Assembly: GCA_000181795.3 (NCBI GenBank)
Contig: CM012955.1
Span: 13,713,374 to 13,777,373 of the forward strand
Reading direction: 5' to 3'
Length of the DNA stretch: 64,000 nt
Origin: Trichinella spiralis
Taxonomy: Eukaryota; Nematoda; Enoplea; Trichinellida; Trichinellidae
In this document: positions 47,064 through 60,575 of the stretch, in pieces
Position numbering within the stretch: the stretch's first letter is position 1
How the letters are laid out: each line of letters starts with the position of its first letter
Notes under the pieces: generated by a model
Database searches by the model: none
Told to the model about the DNA's origin: nothing
Seen by the model: only the letters and a program-made list of their open reading frames with translations
Program-made: the position numbers and the translations under genes

Positions 47064-50000
47064 GTAAAGTGGGATAAATAAGGATGCTGTGAAGCATTAC
47101 AGTAAACGTTAAAGATTTCCCTTTGTGAATGCATACTAGCGATTCGACGCAACAGTGAAGCAGACCTGAATTATCGATAAGCGGTGCTGTTAGCTCGTCT
47201 CAACTGTACCTCTTTTGAGGTTGATGGCACGTGGCGCTGTCGTGACAAGCGTCTTTGGGAGTCTTCCGGCGCCGGGCCGTCGATCAGCCTACCATTATGT
47301 GGACGCGATTGTCCGGTCGGTCGTCAATTTTAATCGCAAATGCATCTGAGCATTTACCGGCTAATTATAAGTTATTACCTGCAATTGCGCTTGACCATAA
47401 ACAATTTGAATCGGCGACGTTGCAGCTCGATTCCACCTTTCCGCCCCAGCGCGTTCGGCACCCAACCGATGCTTTGATTGATTCAAGCTGTCGGCAACAA
47501 CTGGCTCTCGCTGACATCGAATGGTCACGCCATCGGCGAAGCTAACATTCCACACTCAGAATGCTTTCTTCAACCATCCGCAATAATTTTCATTCGCTCT
47601 TCAAGCAATAATCAAAAATGCAAAATGAAAAATTTGTACTTCACCCACTGCACCAACTGACACATCCCAACTTTTCGCATACGTCCATTTTTCACACTTC
47701 TTGCTTAGTTTGTTCAATTTGAAACAGTACAAACAATGACAAACAAAGATGCGAGTTCGGTTCTGAGAGTTGAAAAAAAAAATATCCGGCCGATTCCATT
47801 GTAAGATTGTGATAACGATTGGCATCGCTTTGTCGACTTTTTCTCACTGTGCAAAGATGACGCCAACGTCACACCCATTGGATGGTGAAAAACAACTTTT
47901 CCCCCAATATTTCTTCTTGTAACATTTGCAACTTCAGATAGTCAGTCGACTCTTTTCACAATGCTTTCACAACTTTTCAAGCTTGTCCAAGGGAAAAAAC
48001 GGTTGATCGGATTGATACATTCAAAAAATTACTCCAAAAAAATAATAAAAAAGAAAGAAAGAAAAAAAAGGAAAACTGAAAAACTGTTCTGTTCAATTGC
48101 TCCTTTTCCTGTATTAGAAACTTAGTACTTTAGCAAAAATTGGAAGAAAAAAAAAGAAGAAAACAGTTTTCAATTTAAACTATGTGGGTAAAATAGTTTC
48201 AGTGATGAAATGAACTTGTGCATTTGTTTTTCCATCGCGATATTAGATATACTTATTTACAATTTCTTACCATTATTAAATTATTAATTTGACCATTGAG
48301 CAGATTGTTTATTCAAGATTATAATATCAGGGTGTTATATGTTTACAAGAAATTATCATATCTGAGATTAGAACGTTAAGTAGGAAAAATAAAGAAGCAT
48401 TGCATATTTGAAAGATGTACGCGACACTGTCCATTTTTGAATTATCATATATTCTGCAAGTGTTGTGATTCATATTTCTGAACATGTATTTTTCATTTAT
48501 TTTGTGCATTGTGTAATTGCATTAAAGTTACATTCTAAGCACTTTTACATATTTTTGCTTTTACTCTATATTTTTCAACTTCAGTATGAATAAAAGAAAT
48601 AATACGGTGAAGTGTACACTATTAAAAAAGTGAATGTTGCAAACGGACAACAACTTGGTTTCGTTTTTGCAATGGCTATGAATTACATATTCAGTCTAAT
48701 TTTATGCTTTACCTGATCTTTATTTTTCATTCCCATTATTTTAATTGATCAAAAATTAATTGTATGTCTGTGTATTTTTTTTATTCACAATTTAAATTAC
48801 GTTTCATTGTTTATTACACGCATGCGGATTACTTAAATTATACTTTTTCTATTTAATCATTCAAGAGGTAGCATTTGAGAAACTGACAGTTTGAGATTGA
48901 AAAAATGTTTGCAAATTGAAAATTCAAACTGAGATGTCAAAAACACAGGTGGGAGAAATGAAGCGTTAAAAATTTTAAAAATAAAAATCTTAGTGCAAAA
49001 TATTTTGCGCACAACAAAAGAGAAAGCCGCGTTAGCGCCATATGTGAATAAATCATATTTCATATTGTTTGCAGTGATGAAAAAATTTGTGCATAACGAA
49101 ATTCCATTTTGTACGTTTAATAATTAATATTCAGTTATTTTTACTTATTATGAGCCAACGGTTCACATGGTGAAATACCTGAAATATACATTTTACATTG
49201 TGTAAATAAATCGGTCAATCAGTAAAACTGAACGATAAGTAAATAAATATTCTATCTCATAATTGCATAATTATTATTAATTGCATAACTTTTGAAACAG
49301 TGGACCTGTAATAAATGAACAACGCGTTAAAAGTATGCTGGATGAGAAATGTCTATAAAGCTAGGAGGTAAGAAATTGCTTTGCTTTAAGTGCACTTTAC
49401 AATAAATGGAATTGTTTTGAGAAAGCTTATAATATTGACCATCGTATCAAGTATGATTAATTGCTCAGTCTACCACTTGCTTAACATCAATCATCACCAC
49501 AGTGCAAATCAAAAAGTAAAAGCGAACAAAATGTCCCACTTCACTGTTATATTTTAAATTTTGGGAAATATTTTTTTTTCATATAAATTGATAACATTTG
49601 AACTTATGTTTACTGCTTTGATATATTCAATTAAACGAGACATTATTGTTTTGTCAAAATCGCTTTCTTAATTATGCCAAATGACCTATAAATAAGCGTG
49701 TGCAGCATTTTATCTGTGCGTATAATTCTGAATATGTAATACAAAGAAAAGGATAAATAAATAAAAATATATGTATATATTCATCATGAACCAAACTTCA
49801 CAGAAATACAGATTGAATGAGTCACGAAGAGAAAAAAATCCAGCGTAATTTCGCATAACATGTAAACAGATGGTGGTGGTGCGAGTACAAAACGATTGTT
49901 CACATCACCTCGTGGTGATCAATTGCTCGAAGGAATATTCAAAAAAAGAAGAAAATAAAGATAATTACAACTGAATGACACATCTATCATTGACGTTGCT

Positions 50001-50785
50001 AGGCACTTTAAATCACCAATCAGCAATTTTCTCGGTTTGCCTTAAAAGCTAAATAATACTGACTAATGTATTTATTTGTTACACTAAATTTTTATTTTTA
50101 AATTGCCCATTTGTTAAAAAAAGGTTTTCAAACTTAATGCATACTGTTCATTCAGTAAGTTTTCAAGTGTAAATAATATATTGTTGCCATAAATTTCTGC
50201 TACTGAAATCATCTAGAATAATTGATATTACTATCATTATTTCAATCTTTAAACTATTTGATACAAAAAATGAATATATAGTTGACATGCACTTTACATA
50301 GCTCATATATAGATATTTATACAAGAATGTTTCTTTTATTAGTGTACTATAAATTTTACATATTATCATTTTCTGCGAATTATACAGAAAAAAATTTACA
50401 AACTATATTAGAGTTTGTTGCTTGACTTTAGCTTTTATTGAAATTTAGCAGTAAACGAAACAATATTGGTAAACATTTAATATTTGTTTTTTAGTCAATT
50501 TCATGCTTTTCTGTTCAACATGGATAAAATTTTGAAATGAAAAAATTCAAATTCATGTTTCACTACAAATTATTCGAAGTAAATAAATCTTTACAAAAAT
50601 TCGATCAAGCGCTAAGCTAAAATTGTTGCATGCATGTACTGTGTGTGTATTGTTTATTGAATGTGATTTTGAGAAAGCTGCATAAATAATTAGTAAGTTT
50701 ATCATACATATCAAAATACTGAAAGATATGTCAATGTAGTGAAAATGCATAATGTGAAAGATTAAACTGCCAATTATTTGAGCAT

Positions 50786-50803
50786 ACATATATATATATA
50801 TAT
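50786..50803. repeat. (AT)n microsatellite
   Basis: Short AT dinucleotide run. Confidence 0.85.
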
Positions 50804-53800
50804 TATATAGATGTAAGATTTTGTGAGAAAAAAATATATCATGAAAAATTTATAATAAAGAAATTTTACCTGTAAAGTTCAGATGCAGACACTTCAGAAA
50901 ATCTTCAAAGTAAGTGCAGTGTAACTTGCTGAGAATTTAGTTTCATATGGTCCAATATATTGCTGGTTGTTATTAATACAGCTATTAGGCATGCCTTCAC
51001 ACAACAACAGTTTCATGTCGCAGTAAGTTCAGCATCTACAATCCCAATCTTGAGGTGAGATCAGTGAAGCTATGACGCATTGTTTCTTAAGCAAACTAAA
51101 TATCCAATAAAGAGGTCGTCGAATTCTGATGTCAGTGATAATTTTGTGTTAGTTTGGCAGTTGAAAAAGTGGCACTCACAAAAGACAGAGAAAGGTAATT
51201 GGACTGTTGCAACAAGAGGTGTCTTTAATTTCACATAGCAGAAAAGATTGTTCTGCTTGACTAATAATAGTCAAAATCTTCTCTGACTAATTAGATCGAA
51301 TAAAAATGTTGAAATGAATGTGGCCACCGCTCGAAGAAATGCTGCATAATCAATGAACACCTGGCGTTCGATAAAGACTTCTGCGAAACATCACAAGAAA
51401 AGAAGATCGACATTCTCCTGACTTAGTGGTCGCAATGATTCTCCTCATTATCTGAGATAAATTACATTCACCCGCGGATGAATTGTTCGATTCGGAATAA
51501 ATTTTACATTATTATGTATTTCTATGATCGTCGGCCTGTCGCCCTTAAACCAAACTTTTAATTTTCTAGTAACTGCCTATGATGCACTGGAGCTGTCACA
51601 ACTGCTGTGTCGTCTTCAACTGAATGTCATTAATTTTTGTGTATCCTTATGATGAAATGACTGCGCATTATACAGGATACATTATATTCAAATTAAGCCC
51701 AGTTGCAACACTTCTTTTAAATATAAATTCTCAAATAAATAAATAAATTTGTACTCATTTTTTAATAAGAAACTGATGATTAAATTTCAAATTAACTTAC
51801 TTGGTATGACGTTGGTGGTGAAATGATGATAATGATGAAATATATAATGCCAGTAATGGAACTTAGAAAAGAAACTATAAACGGTGTATCAAGCGGCAAG
51901 TAAGCAATCTTGACGGTTAAGTTATTATGCTTGCCTTGTGCTAGTGGTAGTAGTAGCAGCAGTAGTGACAAAAGCAATTGTCCGAAGAAAACAAGCAACA
52001 TGGAGGCGGAGCTTCTGCAATGCATTTGTCGGCCTCTTGTTGCCTCGGGAGCTTGTCGGGCTTGTCTCTTTAGGGCAAACAAGTCACGATGCTGGTCGCG
52101 TTTGCTTGCTTATTGCATTATACTGTATTCTTTCTTCTTTCACTTGTTGCTTTGCTTTTAGGAATGGGCAACAATATCATTTGTTGCATCTTGGAAAGCC
52201 ATTTTAGTGAAATGAACTTCTGCTATTTGTCCAATTCTGAAGAGTTTGCTCTAACTGACTTTCATTTGGCAGTATATAAAATAAGAACTTTCGTTTTCTG
52301 TTGAAATAAATAAACAAACGCTGTACACTTGGAATTCATCAAGTTATGATAATATATCTTTTAATACAATCAAATACCGAATGCATTGTCACAGCGTACA
52401 ATCTGATTTAATTATGCAAAATGCTTTTGTGAACATTTTTTTCGGTTTTTCAGTGATTGATTTCAAATAATCGAAATTTATAAGTAGATTGGTTTTTTCC
52501 TTTTAAAAATTTCGAATACTGCCATTTTAACAATACAGTTTGCTGAAGTTATAAAAAACAACTATTAGTACACGTTGAACATCCATTTTGACTGTATTAA
52601 TATAAAAGGAAAATATTTAAACTGATAATAAATAAAAAAAGTCTACTTTATGATATAAAAACTTCAACATATTGAAATTATAAGCCAGATGTTGGTTTAT
52701 TCTGAGAAATTTGAATCATCAATTAATGTATAGCATGACGTTTCCGGATATTGAAGTTTATCAATAAAAGCTATGAATTTTAAGTTCTATTTCACTTGAT
52801 ACCAAGCTATTCAGATATTCCGTGCAATGAAATGGATTCTATCGACGATGGGTCACCTGTTAATTATTAATTCCTCTTCTTCGACAAGTCATTTGCTTAC
52901 AAACACCATCAGCTTTTTTCTTTTTGGAATTTTAAATAACAGCTACACATACATTTTTATCATAAATTTATTACAGAATAATATTTTAATTTGTCGTCTA
53001 GTAATGATTGTTTTTTTTCAAATTCTGTATTAACTAAAAAATTTTGGGACTTTGAAATGTAGATTATTTTTGCTTCGAAAAAGAAACTTTCCAATAAAAA
53101 TACTAACGTCCATTTAATAGTGACCAATAGATGAGAATAGTGAAAAGTAATTTGATAGAATTTGTTTTATTAATTTTCAAATTATACGTTGTAGCATCAT
53201 CTCACGCATTTGTGAAAGGCAAAAATTTGTTTGCACAAACGTTTTCGTTATTTATTAGTTTTTATTTTCTAATCATTTTACTTCATATAAAAAATTGTAT
53301 TAAATTTTTATTTTACATCATCTCATGCGTACAACATATTTGTTGTGCATGTGGTTGAGTTTTGCTTTTGGAATTCGATTGTTGATCGAATTCTATTTTC
53401 AAACGCACCTTCATTTCACAAACAAGTCGACAAATCTATGAAATAGTTATGCAAATTGAAATAGAATGTTGTCAAATTATTTTCGAAACGAATGGATCAG
53501 AAAAAATATATTCATCTGATTAATGATTGTTGCTTTGTTACAATTAGCTTCGTCATCATAGAAGTCAGTTAGCATGTGATGGGCGGATAAAAGCAAATAA
53601 ATGTCTATAAAAAAGAAATGGAACAATAAATAACCAACGGTAGAGTTGTACTATGGTTCAGGAACTTCCGTAAGCATAACGGCAAGCAAGCATGCAGGCA
53701 GGTCAGCTGAAATTTGGCGTTGTGTTGACGGATTGAAAACGTGCTTTCTTAGCAGAATTGCCATCAACGACAGGCGCAAGCAAAATCAACACGGCCGCTT

Positions 53801-54204
53801 TCTTGGAATTCCAACAAAAATGACCAGTTGCCGTTAATGGACATTGTTTACTTTAGCATGGGCTTTTGTGGAAGGAAAAAGGAATAAACGGCACTTCGGC
53901 TCGTCAGTATGCCGGTGAATTCAGTGAACAAAACTACCAGTTGATGCATCATCATCGTGGCTCTTTTCAATGAACAATATTTGGTTCTACCTACCCGGAG
54001 GTCGCCCTGGTCTATTTGAATTGATACTTTGCCCACACAACGATGACATTGTGAACAAAACTCTCGACGAGTATTCTTCAAGTTGCCAATTTTCGTCAAT
54101 TGAATGAGCATTTTTCTCATCCGGGCATAAAAAATTTTTCACCACAAACCAACCAAACTATTATTGCAAATAATAAACGTAATATTATCTCAAAGTATTT
54201 TCTT

Positions 54205-54221
54205 ATACATACATACATACA
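54205..54221. repeat. (ATAC)n microsatellite
   Basis: Four tandem ATAC units. Confidence 0.85.
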
Positions 54222-57200
54222 GTTTGTTTTCTTTAAATAGTGTTCAATGCCTGTTAACATAATTTATGCAAATTTTTGAAATTCAAATTTCATCTGTCTT
54301 TCTGTACAACGCGAGTAAACACACAACAACTTACAATACACGTTACTTATTTATAATTCTATTAATACATCGCTTGTTGCTTGGTTGATGATAAAGGAAA
54401 CAACTTAACGCTTTGCTTGTGTTTCAAATTAAACAACTGACGGTACAGTGTAAGTTGACTGCTGTTTTTTTCTTGACTTCTGTATTGTCATTGGACAACT
54501 GTATATATATATCATTTCATAACTTTTCACGTTAAATAATTGTTTATGTTGATGTTGGATTTTTCTTTATCGAATGTACATTATGCAAAATTGAGTCGGA
54601 TTTTGAGCTGATTTTGAAATCAAGTTGCCAAGTAGGATCATGCTGTGAGTGCAATTGTTGCCTCGGTTGAAGGTTCTTTTATCATCGCAAATCAGCTAGC
54701 TGGTAGTTGTCATGCGGATGGCTAATCGACTGGATTAATCATTCTGATTGAAGGGTCATTCACAACAAGTTAACAAGACACTGACCGCTGCTAAGTGTTC
54801 AATTTTTGATGCATCGCCGCGTTAGAGCTTCTCCTGAGTTGGACATTTCCATGTAGGCTGGCGGGCAAATTGGCATGCATTGCTTTTGAAGCTTAAATCA
54901 GGTGTACTGGACGCTTGACGGCGTCGCGTCATTGAAGCAGGACAAATCTTAGCTTTTGTTATTCAAGCTCTTGAGAACAATTAATAATAAATTAAGCATC
55001 GCTCTTGATCGATCGCAGGCATGATTGCACGCCGGTCGCCGCCGGTGTGTGCGTCTTTTCTCCCCTGACACTGGCCAAAATGAGGTCGACTTGTGTTCAT
55101 CTCGATACAAATATGCCGAAGCTTTGATATTGCCGCAGATAAAATATAAACCGCTTCAAATATTGCATTTGCAATTTTGCACAAATGTTCTTTTCTATTG
55201 TTCAAAATCCATGAAAAATTATCGCAAACTTGCTTCGTATTCTGTCTGTCATATGTTGAAATTTTCTTTTTCAAATAGAAGATAATAAATCAAAAAATTA
55301 TATTTGTTTCACTTAACAGGCGGCAAAGAAATATAATTTCTGCATTTCCAGAAGAAAAAATTTTTTAATTGCACCAGGGTATAACTCGCAACTTTTATGA
55401 TTTTATCAAAATTTATTGCCATTTGAAAAATATTTTTATTTTATCTTTGTCTGTTTGAATGACTTTTTTTATAAATTTTTAAAACTTAGAAAAATGTTCA
55501 AAATTCTTTCATATTTAAGGTGTTATTCATGTAGTCGTTTTTATGCAAAAGGTTCTATCATTTTATGCAGTAACAGTCTTCAATATTATTGAAAATTTTA
55601 TGCACAGAATAAAGCTAACCGTTTGTATGTCATCAAAAAATTCTCATATGCAAGTGAAGAAATTTCTTCAACTTTTAACAGCATTATATATTATATATAG
55701 CAAGTGATTTTTTTCAAATGTTGATTTAGCAAAATGTTTTATCTTAGCTTATCCAAATATTGCTAAAGAATGTAACAGACTTCATAAAAATTAGTAACTT
55801 CTGCAAACAAAATCTATTTACAGTATACCACAGGCTGCTCATATCAATGTAAAAGTAAAATGTAGACATCATTTTTTTATCAATTTCAAAATGATCAAAT
55901 ATGTGTATGAATTATGGTAGTATTGATTGACTGTGTGCGTGTCATTTTTGTCAAAAACTTATTATTTAGTTAGCATTATAAAAATAATAACACTTTGAAA
56001 CAATAAGCAGCTATAATCAATAAATATTTTTCCAAGTATTGTGAATTGCTCACTTATTAAAATGTATAATGATAAATTTCACTATAAAAATGAACGCTTT
56101 GAATTTTTCATGTAGTACAACTTCATTGCAATATTGTTGCACGGCAATTATAAAGTGCAAAGTGATTAATTATGCAAAATACAAATACCTTCTTTCTACA
56201 ATTCCATTATGTGAAGTTGAAGTCAAAGATTTCACTGTATGCTCCAGTAAAATTTAAATGCATCTGTCAATTGAGCAAGAGTTGCTTTGATTTGTGAAAA
56301 ATCAATGAATAGAATTGTTATATTGAAAAGAAGATCAGATAAAAATTCATAGATTCATAATACAGTTTCAAAAAAAATGAGTTATATATGTAACTGATAT
56401 TAAACAAACTGATATAAAATTTATGTATAAAATTAAAATTTTGAAAAATTCCAATAATTATTATATTATTAAGTTCATTTAATCGTACGTCGATATAAAA
56501 ACTACAGTCAACTATTTACCACTGATAATAATATCACAGCGGTGATCATTGCATTTTTTAATTATAATTTTGGCATAATTAGTTGCTCATTTCTGAATTT
56601 GCACAGTTTACAATTACGTTTTTATTTTTACTTTTCTAAATAGCAAATAATTGCTGCATTAAAAAATATGAGTATAGCGCTGTTCGAATTAAAATGTTTA
56701 AATTTATTAAATGCAAACTATAAAAAACATTTCAGTTATATTCCTGCAACATCAAATATTTCTTCTTTTATATGATGGTCCTTTGCATTTAATTAATTTT
56801 TATATAAAACAAAGATGCCTATATGTTTAGTAATATTGCATGCAAATTATTTTGCAATTGAACATTTATAAATAAACACGCAAGTATGGCAATAATTGAT
56901 TTATTATTCGATGCACGTGTAGTTGATCACATTTAATATGCACTAAATTGTAAAATATATCCAAAATAAGATGCAAAAAAATAATCATCTCACATATCAA
57001 CATATCTCATATCAATAGCTGAAACAGATCTAATTTATATTTACATTTTTATAAAGACAGTCTATATTTAATTCATTAATACATCCATGCATACTGCATC
57101 GACTTATTAATGTAGATTGAAATTACTTTGTAATATGACAGAATTTAAATCATTGGAATATAAAAATAAATTATGAAATAACTTTTCAGTAAACTTTTCA

Positions 57201-57271
57201 TCATGCAGTTAGTTGCCTTTATTACAATGCAACTTTAATTTTAAACGGTTCTGCGAATGAATACTATAATG

Positions 57272-57920
57272 CAGTGGTTCTCAAAGTGTGGGTCGCGAGC
57301 AGTTTTTGGATGGGTGACGTAAAATATTAAAGTACAGAAGTAGTTTTTATTTTTGTTAGCAGATTTTTACTCGTAGAAAATTGTTCGGTGAACTACTAAG
57401 CTGTGATGCAGTTACTTATGACCTGAGAATCACTATTTCTGTCCGGCTACTCATAGCACTCAGGTGTTGTCCGTGCCGGCATGTCCACAAAAGCAGATGG
57501 AGAATTAATCGATTTGTCTGAAGATTCTTTGTTTAAAGTCAGTTTTGATCGTAAAACATTAACACAGTTTTATCCATCAATTCAAATCAAATATCCAACT
57601 CTTTCCACCGCAGCATTAAAAGTGCTGCTTCCTTTTACTGCTTATTACTACTCGTTTTACTACGTTAGTGTGGACTTCGAAGAAGTCATCAATCAAAACC
57701 AAAAACAAGCCCACTGTTCGCATACACTTCATTATGCATTTAACAAATAAACTTATACATTATAATTAGGCGTATTCATTAGAAAATTAAAAGTATTAAA
57801 CGGATATTTTTTTTATTTCACCCCTCTTGCCTTTTAAAATATGCATTGCAAGCAGGTGGGTCGAGAAAAATTACTGTTTTCGAACGTGGGTTACAACCCA
57901 ATAAAGTTTGAGAACCACTG
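57272..57920 (+). mobile_element. Non-autonomous hAT element with intact termini
   Basis: Perfect 14-bp terminal inverted repeats CAGTGGTTCTCAAA (57272-57285) and TTTGAGAACCACTG (57907-57920) bound 649 bp. CAGTGGTTCTCA is the well-known terminus of Charlie/ZBED-like hAT transposons. The flanking octamers (CTATAATG and CCCTAAAC) agree at only about half their positions, so the target-site duplication has decayed. Inside is a piece of transposase C-terminus (57481-57750). The element is an internal-deletion derivative that could only have moved in trans. Confidence 0.85.
57481..57750 (+). pseudogene. hAT transposase C-terminal fragment (ZBED5-like)
   Basis: An 89-codon plus-strand frame inside the hAT element. 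DGELIDLSEDSLFKVSFDRK, TLTQFYPSIQIKYPTLSTAA and LKVLLPF reproduce the segment before and into the hAT dimerisation domain of ZBED5-type transposases, and NQKQAHCSH matches the very C-terminal 'KQAHPSH' element. Between them the expected 'CE.GFSAL' part is replaced by unrelated residues (AYYYSFYYVSVDF), so a deletion or rearrangement lies there. The zinc finger and catalytic region are missing, so it cannot be active. Confidence 0.8.
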
Positions 57921-58598
57921 CCCTAAACACTTGTTTCTTGCTTTCTTGAGAGAAGCTCCATGCAAATTTTCATTTGTTTGTTCTGCGTTCAGTTATTCGT
58001 TTTCAGTTGCAATGATGGATGTTGAATGGTATGACTTGTGTCTGCAATGATATTTTCTTTACTGTCTATGATGAAGAATTGCATAGTAGCTTGTTGTTTG
58101 CTTATTGTTGTATGTTTTCTTTTTAGTTACTTCATCTACATTTGTAAAAAATTCTGCAAACATGATGGTCCCAATTTCAGAACTACATATCACACAGTTT
58201 GTATGTTAGCCAAGCTTCTCTTGTCAAGCTTTACTCTGAAGTGCACGTTGCCATCAATCAAAATGCTGGCGATACATCCCTGTTGTTTGAAAATGTGCGA
58301 GGGACATTCAAGGCAATCTTCATATTAGCATCTAGAAGAAATCATATCAATCTGTTTCTGATTCAGATATGAAAATTCAGCCTAATCTAATGAAGCATTA
58401 CCTGGTGTATAATACAAAGACAAAGAAAACTGTGTTTAGGTGAATGACGTTCTCGCCTGGAAATGATCCCTGTTAAAGGATGGTTATGCTATACCGATTG
58501 CTGTAATCATGAAAATGATTTGTATGGCGTTGCCCCTCTCCTCTGTTTAGAAATTCTGGCAATATTCATATCTGAATACAAAGAGAAACTTCATACAT

Positions 58599-58870
58599 TT
58601 TAGCGTATATCTCGAGAACTACACAAACTATAACATCGTGGATGTCTTTGTTGTGCAATTCTAATCGTTTCTGATCGATTGATACCCATGAAGTCCCTTT
58701 TTGGTTTCCAAGGTGTATCTCAAAAATTGCAAATTTCATGGGCTATAGACTTGGTTGTATTTAATGAAATCCGCGAAAGTCCTTTTTTCGAAATTTGGAG
58801 TTTTTTTGATTTTTAGACATTCACAATGATTACCAATAATGTTGAGCAAAATTCCATTAGAAACTACCCA
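58599..58870 (+). repeat. Diverged dispersed repeat, copy 1
   Basis: The core from 58716 (TCTCAAAAATTGCAAA, then an ATGGGC-ATAGA-TTGGTTGT series, then CGAAATTTGGAGTTTTTTTGA) is matched in the same order and orientation at 59948-60101. A less similar TCTCGAGAACTAC-type segment precedes it. Confidence 0.7.
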
Positions 58871-59829
58871 ATATTTCTGGAATTTAAATTTGAATACTGC
58901 CTAACTTAATACACAGGGAATTTGCTCATCAGTAAGGCTCTTTTAACGGAAGCAATGAATGCCAATTTATGCACATGAGACATTTTTGATATCAAATCTG
59001 TTAAATTTCTACTAATTTATGGTTTTTTTAATGATCATTTGAATTGAATTCCTGAAATTATTGCTGTTAAATAATCATTAATTGCTGCGAATCAAAACAA
59101 TGTGATCCTAATTGCCATGTTTTTCATTGATTACGCATCTGATTGATACCACATGTGTGGCTATTTGATTGTACTTTCGCTAAGTAACAACGATGCAATG
59201 GTGATTTGCATAATTAGTATAATATGTAGTCGCCCAGGGAAAAACTTTATTACAAATGCTAGGAAAATAAATAAATTCACAAGTGATGTCAAATTATTGG
59301 GCTCATACATAGTACTTGTTCGAATTTTAGAGGTATCCACCAGTAAGTAGAGTGAAAATTATTCGATTCTTCTCAAAAAGTACGGCGAATTATAAAATAA
59401 TTTGGTGATACGTGCAAGCAATTCAGTTCCTATGAAAGGTATGTAAATTTTCAATAACACGCAATCGATGATTTTTTGATAAATTTGATAGAGTTGCCAG
59501 TTTAAGCATTTGACATTTATAGAAGAGAAAAACCGGCATATTGCACGAAAATAGCTTTTCAATTGGATATTTTTGGATAATTCTTATTTGTGAATTGCAA
59601 TCAATTAAAAAATGCAATGAACAAAAATTTTCAATTTTGAAAGTATCTTGTTTGCAAAAATGAAAATCAGAAACAATTCTAATTCAAATAAATTCCTTTT
59701 TTCGGGTGAAAACATTGATAGACACGTTGGAAAAATTAATGAAGCTATTCCATATGCACACCCTGATTTAGCCTTTATTTTTCATTTTTTTGTTTTGATG
59801 CCGTCACAATCTAATATTGGTTTTATATT

Positions 59830-60105
59830 TTTTGGCATATCTCAACAAATACGCATTCAGGAGCCGTCGAGATAATTTTATAACAGTTAGCATATAATCC
59901 CCTACCGATGTATATCAATTGCCTTAATTTTTGGAGCAAAAAATTTTTCTCAAAAATTGCAAAAATTTATGGGCAATAGATTTGGTTGTTTTTGCGAAAA
60001 TCGGCGGAAAATTTTTTTCAAAATTTGGACTTTTTCGATTGTTATAGTTTTATATTAATATAAGATAATGTTTTGGAGAGTTCCTCTGGAAACTGCCTAG
60101 TAAAT
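59830..60105 (+). repeat. Diverged dispersed repeat, copy 2
   Basis: Second copy in direct orientation; the core at 59948 reads TCTCAAAAATTGCAAA and continues with TATGGGCAATAGATTTGGTT, then AAAATTTGGACTTTTTCGAT. It ends near a shared GAAACT(A/G)CC string (copy 1 about 58859, copy 2 about 60089). By eye the cores are roughly 70 percent alike. The spacing from copy 1 is about 1.2 kb. Confidence 0.7.
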
Positions 60106-60575
60106 TTCAGGATGCTGTAAGCAATAAAGACAGGTCGGGAACAAATTTTATTTGAAGAAGGTACTTCTCTTTGCTTGATTATTTAAGCATTTGCGATAAA
60201 CCTTCACAAAATCATTTTCCTTGCATACTTATTTGCTCTCTAAGTTTTATTTCTCTTCTTTTCCTTCTCATTTATATCGCATTTATATGTATTCATTAAA
60301 ATAGTCAAATATTTTATAGAAATTTCAACTTGTTGTGAATGGCAGATGTTGGCAGTAATGAATAACATCGTTATGGATAATTTTTATGCTGAATAATTTC
60401 GTTATAAATGGCCTCTAAAGTTAGCGCATTATGCTTATCTTAATACGTAGGAAAGTTGCCAATCTGTAACTTCCTAGAAAGGCATCTAGCATACGTGATT
60501 TTCAGCGAACATAGCACTTTTGGCATTTGATTTGGTTATGCACTAAAATTCAACAACAGCGATTATTAACTGATC

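Larger units (their letters stand above)
42191..57271. other. AT-rich gene desert, upstream of the EVI1-type gene
   Basis: About 15 kb with no supported coding exon. GC-richer islands stand out at about 42300-42450, 44560-45130, 46990-47920, 51000-51720, 51890-52200, 53560-54130 and 54600-55110. They contain only accidental open frames, some on both strands at once. They may be conserved non-coding elements, untranslated exons or promoters of non-coding RNAs. The island at 46990-47920 has the highest CpG content and several ATG-less frames. Simple repeats are listed separately. Confidence 0.45.
57921..60575. other. Intergenic region with diverged dispersed repeats
   Basis: No coding exon supported. 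Contains the two direct repeat copies listed separately. The stretch 58040-58340 has a hydrophobic open frame with a Cys-rich part, but nothing ties it to a family and it is most likely fortuitous. Confidence 0.45.

Noticed and set aside
47255-47555. Overlapping open frames on both strands in the CpG-rich island
   Set aside because: No family resemblance or splice context; long frames on both strands are expected in GC-richer DNA with few stop codons.
51792-52207. Several overlapping frames with Ser-, Leu- or Val-rich runs
   Set aside because: They arise from a short trinucleotide-like AGT/AGC run read in different frames; no motif was recognised.
53646-54120. Two adjacent frames on opposite strands near 53.6-54.1 kb
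   Set aside because: No ATG-supported start, no splice pattern and no family motif; treated as part of a non-coding GC-richer island.
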